From assembly GCF_905220565.1 (NCBI RefSeq), contig NC_059399.1, positions 9,951,501-10,015,500 of the forward strand: DNA of 64,000 bases, given 5' to 3'. Each line of letters begins with the position of its first letter. The first letter of the stretch is position 1. Source of the DNA: Melitaea cinxia. Taxonomy: Eukaryota; Arthropoda; Insecta; Lepidoptera; Nymphalidae. Below the pieces are notes generated by a model, which did not search any database, was not told the origin of the DNA, and saw only the letters and a program-made list of their open reading frames with translations. This document shows, in pieces, positions 58,201 to 64,000 of the stretch. The position numbers were made by a program, and so were the translations under genes.

Positions 58201-61200
58201 CTGAATGTTGGTGTTATCAGATACAGAATTTGTGACATCGATGCAGTTGCTTATCTCTCTACTATTTACTTGTAATTCTTTAGATACTTCTAGCTTTAAC
58301 TCACTTAATCTATTACTATCGATATATTTATTATTTACAATTGCTCTCCTCTGGTCAGCTACTCGTTGCTCATTTAGGAATGTTAATGAAGGGAATCGGT
58401 TTATGAAATCATTGTACAGTTGTTTTCGATATGCACTGTTATTTAAGCCTAAGGATGTTATTCTATAGTATGATCGCATTATTGCTTCATTGTGTTCGCG
58501 GGTCCATCTCATCCGGCGTTGTGTAGTGTTACTAACTATAGGAACTTCTGAGGGTAAACAATGTGTTTGTGACTTGACTGACTCAACTTCTAGAGCATGA
58601 TGATGTTTTGGTTTTTGGGTATAATGTGACGAAATGCTGTTATTCATTTGGGTTAATTCTGTTTTTACTTCATCGTATATCTGGTCTATTATATTTTGTG
58701 GTAACAGTTTATTTCGGACTATAGCTCTACGTTGATCTCCTATTCTTTGTCGACTAACTTGCATGTTTGGAAATTTTTCTGTAAATTTTGAGTGGAGTGG
58801 TTCAAGATAAGATCTTGTGTCTAAATTTAATTCAGTTAATTGAAGATAAGTACGCAGTATGAACGTATTCATTTCTCGTGTCCATCGCCTGCGCCGATTA
58901 TGAGCACTCTCAATGGGTGCAAGCTCAGTGTCAATATTGACATCTTGCACAACACTTTCGAGTGAAGTGTTGGTGTTTAATGTTTTTCTTGTCATATAAG
59001 AAGGGCAAGTAGAAGGAACAGATGTAAAAAGAGAATTGGTTTCATCGCCCGAAGAGTCGGCTGTAGCATCAACATCGGGAGTCCGCCTGATCAACTCTCG
59101 AGGTCCGGCTGTAGTCTTCTTGTCGATAGGAGCCCGCCTGTTCAACTCCACATCGCCGATGGTTCGCATACTGTGGCACCCAGCATCGGCTCCAGGTGCG
59201 CCCCGGCGACCCCCGGGCAGCGGCCGTAAATTATAAATTCGATTACTATTCTCCATGAAAAAAGGGGTGTTTGGGAATCGTTAGTTGGGAAGAACCTAAA
59301 AATGCCTCAGGTGTAAGTGGCAATGATTACAGTATCTCCCTATTGGGGTGGTCTTCCCGTAAGCCCCCCCACCACGACAAGGTGATTCCCCTGGGGGGGT
59401 TATTATTATTATTATTATTTTGTTTGATTTATTTTATTTTACGGTATTTGTTATTTTCTAAAATACTAAATTTCCTAAATACTTTTATGTACTTAAAAAC
59501 CAATCAATAAAATTAAAAAAATATCAAGAACTAGAAAATATATAAAAAATTCAACTTTTTTTTCAAATTGTGTTGCTTCTATACTATCCGAAGGAACTTC
59601 GTTCCTACCTGGTGTCCCATGACACCACATAATTTTATAACATTTTTTTTTATGTTTTACATTCTGCAAATCTGGCATTGCACATATCAATCATATCGAA
59701 ATTTCTTTACATTAATAAGTATAGTTAGTGTAGTTACATGCAAAATGCTGCTTTTTCTAAATAATTTCTTTCTTAACTCGAGTTTTTCCATAGCTTTTAC
59801 ACAACAGTCTAATTCTTATTATTAATAAAATGTTTTTTTAATGTATGAGATGGTAAGATTTTAGAATATTTCGACTCAAAGAGTAGTGTAGGAAATACAA
59901 ATGCTATTAAAGTATAATTGTTTCTTTTTTTAAGTAAAATATTGTTTTATTAATCTAGGTGAACGTTATGAGCGGACATCAGTTCCTTCATCCAATATTA
60001 CCCTGTGAATTTCTGGATTCACCGGAATTCGAATCTAGTAGAGCGACAATCGATGAAAAGTTTAAGGTAAGGCTTTTAATTTAAACTTTTAAAGACACAT
60101 GAGTAATATTACCACTTTACGGTAGTTGGTTTTTTTCCAATGAGTGGTCCTTCTTGTTTATTTATTTATTGGTAATATGACACCAAGAAGGTATACAATA
60201 TATAACAAGTAGTTACACACTATGATTATAATGTGAATATAACGTGATGTGAATATAACGTGATGTGACTGTGTTGCCTCATATCAGTTGTAGATGACAA
60301 TTATTATTAGTAACATAACTAGGTACTGTTTACCTTGAAAACCTAAAAAATACTGTCATTAAAAATATCAATATCAATTTTTTTTTAAAAAGGTCGGTAC
60401 TTCTGTGAGATTTCATTATTCTGTTTAGATGTGATTATTAAATTTGTCTTTGATTTTTTTTTTTTTTTGTTATTACTTATTAAAATATATTTTGTTTTCT
60501 TGAACGACTTTTGTAATTATGTAAATTCTTCACTCGAGTTTTACTCTACATCGAATAGGATATTGCTGAAAAGGTTTCTTCAAGATCAACTTGACCTTTT
60601 CGTTTTTAGATTTACTTCTAAAGTTAGGCACAATACCTAAGAGTTGTTTACAATTTGTCTCTTTATACTTTAGTATTCCAAAAATAAATTAGTTTATTGA
60701 TTCTCACAGATTGATATAAGTTCAAACATATAAGAATATTTAACCTTCATAATTTTGCCATCGATTTCATCTTTAGGTATTAAGGTTTTTTTATTTGCTG
60801 TTGAATAAGATTAATATTATTTTATCAGTATAGTTTTACATCCGAATATGGTTTAGACAAAGTTATTATTTTTCGAACAAAAATATTATCACTTAATTAT
60901 TACAATATATTAAGATTATAATTCAATTTATAATAATTTTGTTAAAATTTACTAAAGCATACACATTTAGAACCTACTACGAGTACGATAATCATTATGA
61001 CTCTCCCGACGTTTCGGCGATGTTGTATAAAAATGTTACACGAATGCATTGTTACTGACCGTGAAACCTTAAAAATTTATAATTAAATATCTTTAATAGT
61101 TTTTTTTTTTTTTTTTTTTTATTTATAACATTGATACTAAGAACCACACTCAGATCTCATAAGCTACAAGCTGGACGGACTGGAAGCTGGCAGACAGTTT

Positions 61201-63173
61201 CGTTGAATGTTTCTAGTGATCAATTATAGAAGCGAATTTCCTTAATTAACGTAAATTAAATGTATAATAGTTAAATATAAAGCCAAAAGTATAGTTTTTT
61301 TTAACAAAGTGAATAATGTAGTTTTTCCTTCTGTACAATTTTTGTAACTGTATTTTATCTATAGCTTGATACGTAACAGAAAACTGACTGCAAGCCTCGA
61401 AAAGTTCTTTATTCGTAAAATCATCTTTCACGTCTTTTAACCGCCCTTTCACTGAAATGTTACGCGCAATGTTAATAATAAAGGTCGTGGCATTTATATA
61501 GATCAACTGTTTATTGATTATAATTTGAGCTTTTTAACTAATTTTTTTGATAAAATACCATTAAAAAATTATAAAATTCAGTCACGTAGAATATTGATTT
61601 AAATTAGTTTTTTATAGTCCTAAATACATTTAGTTGGTACACTTATATATTATGTAATCGTTTTCCAGTATAGTTGTAATAATCACATAGAAACAGAAAC
61701 TACGTTATTTTATTAATATGCGTTTAAGTAAATGAAACAAGATCTCCAACTAAATAAGAAACTGAGCCAGCGAGTCACTACATAGGTTAATACATAAAAC
61801 TAGATATACTGCAAGTTGAGCTGTATAAGTATAAATGAACACAAGTTCGCCTCGGGTAAGTTCCATCTCTAAGGAACTAAAACTTATTATTTCAGTCGAA
61901 GTTCCCACTCAGTGTATTCGTATAGTGATGGTTGGACATATAAAGTTTGGCACTATTTTATATCTTACCCAGGTGATGCTCGCATAAAACACGTAACACG
62001 GCTATATTTCTATGTGTACACTGCAGGACGTGCCGTACAGATCTATTTAGTTATTTTATCGATAGTAAGTATTCAATATTTTAGCAAGAATTGACCAGAA
62101 TGTTTTTTGAAATATTCTACAAGTTTTTTGAAGAAAAACTTCTTTACGCACGTTGGACTTGGGGACTAAGATGGTGAATACGTGACGAGAGCGTTACGAA
62201 AAGTGTAATAGGGCGAGGCGAACGGCAGTTGAGAGGGAGATATAAGTTAGTGAAGATAGAAATAGAGAGTGCAGGCCTATTGTGCATTCCTATTGCTATA
62301 CAAGTTTTACTTCTGTCGTGTGGTCTAAAACACACTCGTTTTTTTTCATTCTTAGTAATATTCCAGAAGTAGATCAGCCTTAAATGTTGTTGATTGTAGT
62401 AAACCATAGTAATAACTTTTAAGAGGTAAGGTGATAGATTTTACTATCATGTTATGTGCCATTAATGGGTAATGGATATGTCGTAGTAAAAATTTTCGTA
62501 TGTACCCTATTCCGGTGACCTAATTGTCGTTTGATACGCCTCTATAAAAGTTAAAGTGCCTATAAATGCAAGAAACTAGGTTAAATATCGATGAACTCTA
62601 AACACTTTGGGCTGACACCCGACGTAACACCCGTGGACTTGTTTGTTTATCGCGAAATGTATAGTCCGACCAATTTACTGATTTGTTTAACAATTATCGA
62701 ATGCACAAAAAGTAGGCAGGTATCACGAAACGCCCATTTCATGTTGCATGTAATTTTGTTGCATATCACGGTTTGTTTCACATTCATTATTACTTGAAGG
62801 ACAACAATGCTACCATTTTATTATTATATAGCTTTAAAAACTTTACAATTTTGAGGTGCATGTTTGGTTTTATAGGTTTCAATAGTAGCAGCGTCCTCGT
62901 GCCGCTACGTGTATTGGCAACGTAGTTCCTTAGAATACTTATTCGTGAAAGAGCCGTATCTCGCGTGCGTAGTGACGACATTGATCGCTCGAGACATCAC
63001 GACAAAGTTATACGCTATGAATAACAAGATCGTGACGGAGAGGGGTTCGCATTTAGACATACGGTTGCCGAGTATATCTCACGCGTTGGCACGGAGTCCT
63101 AGGAAGCTACGAGCGGCGAACAAGCTCCCTCCGCCGACTACAGTACAACCCGTGCCGCCGGAGAAGAGACCCA
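45685..63173 (+). CDS. bves: Popeye domain-containing protein (Bves/POPDC), 3' end not seen
   Basis: Seven exons: 45685-45808, 45910-45968, 47606-47690, 49627-49808, 51538-51669, 59959-60066, 62876-63173; 329 codons in phase. POPDC proteins are three-pass membrane proteins whose cytosolic Popeye domain binds cAMP and modulates channels in muscle and heart. The short N-terminus has three N-glycosylation sequons (N19, N26, N36), fitting an extracellular position. Three hydrophobic segments lie at ~62-74, ~81-100 and ~110-125. The Popeye domain has SLHAGEAYAMQN and DRLGLLLSGK (~165-194), FLDSPEF (212-218, phosphate-binding-cassette counterpart) and KVSIVAASSCRYVYW (~230-244). Exon 7 ends at a good donor (GTGAGT, 63174), so a further exon probably lies outside the window; reading through would reach a stop at 63290-63292 after an implausible tail. 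Intron 5 holds 8.3 kb of retroelements. Confidence 0.88.
46108..47326 (-). mobile_element. mariner transposon, inactive, with both TIRs
   Basis: TIRs (a)gtccttacatatgaaattgg at 46108 and its counterpart ending cgtatgtaaggacc at 47326 lie within TA duplications (46106-46107 and 47327-47328). The transposase reads on the - strand from ~47140: MANLKYRVIYEYEFHHG, then AAKENTVPFWFRRFRSGNFD and a GRP linker (helix-turn-helix part, open to 46829). Stops and frameshifts follow, with DNARPHTA-like and PPYSPNFAPTDY-like blocks near 46460 and 46370 (DD34D type). It lies in Popeye intron 2. Confidence 0.88.
47344..47577 (+). mobile_element. Interspersed repeat (family E2), Popeye intron 2
   Basis: actagcggacccggcagacg to tagtttcggagtttatcacc and gtatatagatta. 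Almost the same sequence recurs at 50163-50400. Confidence 0.65.
48060..48490 (+). mobile_element. LINE C-terminal fragment, Popeye intron 3
   Basis: Encodes WVYRRMLRIFWRDKVKSV, KKRKLEYFGHIMR and GHKRTSWLKNLRQWFGKSI, the characteristic carboxyl end of a widespread RTE/Jockey-like insect LINE protein. Upstream sequence is frameshifted and most of the element is missing. Confidence 0.8.
48875..49042 (+). mobile_element. tRNA-derived SINE (family C), Popeye intron 3
   Basis: B box gggttcgatcccacg, then the body with ggacccccgacacagaagta. An internal inverse pair (gcaaaaatttgtat and atacaaatttttgc, ~48937-48973) could form a hairpin. Confidence 0.7.
49165..49262. repeat. (TA)n microsatellite, ~80 bp uninterrupted
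   Basis: Alternating TA from ~49170 to ~49251, with TTA interruptions at both edges. Length is likely to be polymorphic and assembly-sensitive. Confidence 0.95.
49330..49606 (+). mobile_element. tRNA-derived SINE (family B) ending beside Popeye exon 4
   Basis: B box cgggttcgattctgtc (~49379), core gtgcctctgaaagcgcatta, tail gcccagtagtgcgatattat. The recognisable SINE ends ~20 bp before the exon 4 acceptor at 49625-49626. Confidence 0.75.
49874..50125 (+). mobile_element. Interspersed repeat (family F), Popeye intron 4
   Basis: aactaggtcgggaaaagcgg, gcgattactgtagctta and ttccccagtcgggatgctcc match the 9973 copy. Confidence 0.7.
50163..50400 (+). mobile_element. Interspersed repeat (family E2), Popeye intron 4
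   Basis: tatgctagcggacccgtcag to ttcggagtttatcgctaaca. It is colinear with 47344-47577. Confidence 0.65.
50826..51136 (+). mobile_element. Interspersed repeat (family E3), Popeye intron 4
   Basis: ttactagctgactcagcaaac to gtcaagccgtttcggaggag and gcgacacgagaattttatat. It is of the same general type as E2, with a different middle part. Confidence 0.6.
51380..51500 (-). mobile_element. Interspersed repeat (family F) fragment, Popeye intron 4
   Basis: ggtgagtaagatagccagag and tcttactatcaggaggacc are complements of family F. It ends ~40 bp before exon 5. Confidence 0.55.
51961..52315 (-). mobile_element. SINE (family A), full length, 12-bp TSD, Popeye intron 5
   Basis: TSD atattttcataa at 51949-51960 and 52316-52327. 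On the - strand it starts gtgctgtgtggctagggcac and ends in an ATGATGATG-rich tail. It has a GTTG microsatellite expansion at ~52157-52180 not seen in other copies. Confidence 0.93.
53273..53604 (-). mobile_element. SINE (family A), full length, 14-bp TSD, Popeye intron 5
   Basis: TSD aaatattactagta at 53259-53272 and 53605-53618. It is very close in sequence to the 51961 copy, so both probably inserted recently. Confidence 0.94.
53640..54747 (+). mobile_element. 5'-truncated LINE with open C-terminal ORF and poly-A
   Basis: The frame from ~53670 reads a TAQGSIIGP-like block, then LLYVNDMVN and FADDTCLVV (catalytic YADD-type motif, Y replaced by F), and continues open to a stop at 54626-54628 (304 codons from 53714). 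The product ends RLKKYFFTKIN. An AATAAA-type signal and an A17 tract follow at ~54720-54747. The 5' half of the reverse transcriptase and any endonuclease are missing, so it is a dead-on-arrival copy of a young Jockey/CR1/L2-group LINE. Confidence 0.85.
54813..54838. repeat. (TAA)n microsatellite, 3' flank of the R4-type element
   Basis: About eight ATT units (TAA on the - strand) meeting the last bases of the retroelement. Confidence 0.9.
55000..59256 (-). CDS. R4/Dong-type retrotransposon protein, 1418 aa, intact
   Basis: Expected to nick its DNA target and prime reverse transcription of its own RNA there. Domains: a Pro/Gly-rich start; two tandem ~80-residue repeats at 121-200 and 247-328, each beginning RWTRE and ending near DQRRAIV, which look like helix-turn-helix (SANT/Myb-like) DNA-binding units; a basic region at ~480-600; and a reverse transcriptase at ~670-1000 with NPAKYRPITCL, D802 in YIDYKKAFDS, RGIFQGDALSPL and YMDD at 918-921. 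A CCHC knuckle follows (C1222, C1225, H1234, C1239) and a restriction-like endonuclease with RPD (D1309), D1324 and a downstream basic helix. All catalytic residues I can check are present and there is no stop or frameshift. The ATG at 59256 is the first in frame after the 5' UTR. It is not a host gene. Confidence 0.92.
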   Translation of the reverse strand: MENSNRIYNLRPLPGGRRGAPGADAGCHSMRTIGDVELNRRAPIDKKTTAGPRELIRRTPDVDATADSSGDETNSLFTSVPSTCPSYMTRKTLNTNTSLESVVQDVNIDTELAPIESAHNRRRRWTREMNTFILRTYLQLTELNLDTRSYLEPLHSKFTEKFPNMQVSRQRIGDQRRAIVRNKLLPQNIIDQIYDEVKTELTQMNNSISSHYTQKPKHHHALEVESVKSQTHCLPSEVPIVSNTTQRRMRWTREHNEAIMRSYYRITSLGLNNSAYRKQLYNDFINRFPSLTFLNEQRVADQRRAIVNNKYIDSNRLSELKLEVSKELQVNSREISNCIDVTNSVSDNTNIQFTNNSKNTIQQPLVNNQSLIMDTVSHPGEPQSEIINGNRHLEIDQIFQQTFEFYKNTEPENRTYIPKQKPSKKFANIVNYLNEVTIPENVNENTDLLTLQTIIYCAAFTAAKANGSKINLHIHTQHSKNKREHKPNWQKRLERKVKDLRSKIGRLTEFNNGNRSRKVINHVNKIIEQYKVHTIHEEQNTKVTHTLDTLKQKLAAVAGRLQRYKACTLRKQQNIQFIQNEKQFYRKITQTTTNTQDNISNEITTKTPDPDLVRQYWAKMWEDPVQHNDQANWIQTEISNNDEKIRPMTFEHIPLLTFEKVLRNLHNWKSPGSDYIHSYWYKKLTNIHKYLYHHLNNFIQNPEIIPLYLTAGMTFMIPKDKNDLSNPAKYRPITCLQTLYKILTSCVSELIYAHSDLNNILTEQQKGCRKYSQGCKEQLIIDSIILKKVQKTKSDLFSMYIDYKKAFDSVPHSWLMKVLKIYKIHPTIINFLKITMSNWTTVLQLTTQTTSLLETKKIKIQRGIFQGDALSPLWFCLALNPLSNILNSTSLGISLSDRQTDKQTDIDSQDYILNHLMYMDDIKLYSSTENQLIEITKITEQFTKDIKMEFGIDKCRINSIKAGKNYQHQYKLITGEKIEPLNEEDTYKYLGYDQSLQIHHKEAKTRLTQQFQHRLNTILKTQLYSRNIIKAINTFAIPILTYSFGIIKWTKSELKSLQRKINTTMTKCHKHHPRSCLQRLTLPRKEGGRGLVDILNLHNKQISTLRKYFFAKIEYSRLHKTITEMDQAFTPLNLKIRSAQKNETVIDNRTKITEWAQKSLHGRHRQDLCLSNVDKEASNEWLHRGALFPETEGFMIAIQDQVIETKNYKKYIIKNLTTTDSCRKCNSNPETIQHITGACKSIAQTDYKHRHDQIASIIHQKLAHECKLTDTLLPYYKYTPEPALENSTTRLYFDRGILTDRTIHFNRPDITLIDKISKTGFLIDIAVPNTHNLQSTIAEKLSKYTELKNEITRIWHLQKVTIVPIVLSTTGVIPNQLHTSLQTLKLPASTYQLLQKAAILNTCRLLRKFLQSEPNPSD
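59339..59399 (-). ncRNA. Possible HDV-like ribozyme at the retrotransposon 5' end
   Basis: The first ~60 nt of the element can be drawn as P1 (CCCCCCC with GGGGGGG), P2 (GGGG with CCCC), P3 (ACC with GGT, loop TTGTCGT) and P4 (CTT with AAG), in the nested order of HDV-like ribozymes, with cleavage predicted at the TAA/element boundary. The catalytic-C strand (ACCA) fits the consensus only in part and P1.1 is weak. R2-type elements are known to carry such ribozymes. Hypothesis only. Confidence 0.4.
59400..59418. repeat. (TAA)n microsatellite, 5' flank of the R4-type element
   Basis: About six ATT units in + orientation directly abutting the C-run at the element's 5' end. Confidence 0.9.
60067..62875. 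other. Last seen intron of the Popeye gene, few features
   Basis: AT-rich. Contains a 16-bp tandem duplication (gtgaatataacgtgat at 60233 and 60249), a T-run near 61101-61120 and a family I repeat at 62128-62340. No conserved exon was seen. Confidence 0.5.
62128..62340 (+). repeat. Interspersed repeat (family I), Popeye intron 6
   Basis: ttgaagaaaaacttctttac, gtgaatacgtgacgaga and cttctgtcgtgtggtctaaa. A shorter copy is in AK7 intron 3 (4768). Confidence 0.55.
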
Positions 63174-64000
63174 GTGAGTTCATCTCCTCTACACACTTCT
63201 ATGATCGCTTCTTTGTAATTTTTGTTTTTTCTCTACAGATATTAGTGTGTAAGCATAAGTATGTATGTATATATGTATGTATAATTTTATAATCTATTGT
63301 GATGTATTCTAATTTCTATAACAATTATTTGTACACTTCCTAACCGCTTTTCTATGCGCTGTCCTATACCCAAAGGTTGTCTGGAAGAAATCGCTCTTTT
63401 AGCGATAAGACCTCCTTTGCACATCTTCTTATAATTATACTACTTTTGTTTGTATCTTTTAATGGTGTGCAATAAAGAATATTATTATTATTATTATTAG
63501 TCGTCTACTGGAATCACAAAACTGTTATCTAAAAATTTTGACGGTATTGGGTATTGACAAAGGCTAGTATCAGCGTATATTTTTATTGAGGAATCTGACA
63601 TCATATTTTATATTTTACTGTTGCTGAAAATTCGTCAATACTAATTCCCCAATTTCGAAATACAGTAGAAGTTGTTTTATTTAAGGATAGTACTTCTATT
63701 ATGAAATAATTTGCAATAGTACGGTAAAAGATTTCTCCACTTGCAATGCCAAAATATAATGATTAAGCTTTAGTGTGATCGAATTAAGCGTAACGTTGGC
63801 CGATAGCCATGAAAAAAATTTGCAAATGTGAAACGTAAATTACAATATACTAGGACAAAGTCTCGTGTGTAAAATGTTGCGCATGCCATTTTCACTAAAA
63901 GTAACTTTACGCTTAAAATGAGATACTGTATTGAAAATAACGCAAAATGTAGTGTTTTAATATATCTAATGAACTTTTATTATACCGAATAAAAACATAA
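63174..64000. other. Right edge of window after Popeye exon 7
   Basis: Begins with a canonical donor. Holds a TATG array (63255-63285) and the family D tail at 63370. No further exon was recognised. Confidence 0.5.
63370..63498 (+). mobile_element. Family D retroelement tail
   Basis: aaaggttgtctggaagaaat, ttttagcgataagacc, gtgtgcaataaagaat and a terminal (ATT)n array. Confidence 0.7.

Larger units (their letters stand above)
54839..59399 (-). mobile_element. R4/Dong-type non-LTR retrotransposon, apparently full length
   Basis: Runs on the - strand from a CCCCCCC block at 59399 through a ~143-bp 5' UTR, one 1418-codon ORF (59256-55000) and a ~160-bp 3' UTR. Both ends meet TAA repeats (59400-59418 and 54813-54838). 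The single ORF with C-terminal restriction-like endonuclease and no APE domain places it in the R2/R4 group. It lies antisense within Popeye intron 5. The intact ORF suggests recent activity. Confidence 0.9.

Overview
The window reads as nuclear DNA of a moth or butterfly. It is AT-rich, its genes are split into many short exons, and its introns are packed with tRNA-headed SINEs, LINE fragments, Tc1/mariner elements and MITEs of kinds typical of Lepidoptera. No bacterial-style gene, operon or CRISPR array was seen. All gene models were spliced by hand; consecutive exon phases agree in every model, and each model with both ends present closes on a whole number of codons.

Four protein-coding genes can be assembled. 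(1) 3203-12283, + strand: adenylate kinase 7 (AK7), 16 exons, 803 codons. (2) 12634-19984, + strand: a pickpocket-type DEG/ENaC sodium channel, 11 exons, 554 codons, whose last exon lies beyond a 4.6-kb TE-filled intron and carries a PPxY motif. (3) 23956-44828, - strand: a P5B-type (ATP13A2/3-like) transport ATPase, 20 exons, 1139 codons, with all P-type ATPase signature motifs. (4) 45685-63173, + strand: a Popeye-domain protein (POPDC/Bves), seven exons seen, probably continuing past the right edge. Genes 1 and 2 are in tandem, 2 and 3 converge, and 3 and 4 are divergent with 856 bp between their start codons, an interval holding an E2F-like and a DRE-like site. No shared pathway is evident: AK7 is axonemal, pickpocket and Popeye proteins are membrane proteins of excitable tissues, and ATP13A proteins move polyamines across endolysosomal membranes.

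Mobile DNA fills most of the rest. The most striking element is an almost complete R4/Dong-type retrotransposon (54839-59399, - strand) in intron 5 of the Popeye gene. It has an uninterrupted 1418-codon ORF with two tandem N-terminal DNA-binding-like repeats, a reverse transcriptase, a CCHC knuckle and a PD-D restriction-like endonuclease. It lies between TAA repeats, and its first ~60 nt can be drawn as an HDV-ribozyme-like fold. A second, decayed R4-type fragment (5826-6620) also starts at a TAA repeat. Other elements are a 1.64-kb Tc1 element, a 1.22-kb mariner, two other LINE remnants, six copies of one ~330-bp SINE (four with clear target-site duplications), several tRNA-SINEs, nested MITEs, a 48-bp perfect palindrome, a 60-bp minisatellite at the 3' end of the ATPase gene and a long (TA)n tract.

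About 20.5-23.7 kb, between the two convergent genes, is nearly free of repeats and is probably the long 3' UTR of the ATPase.
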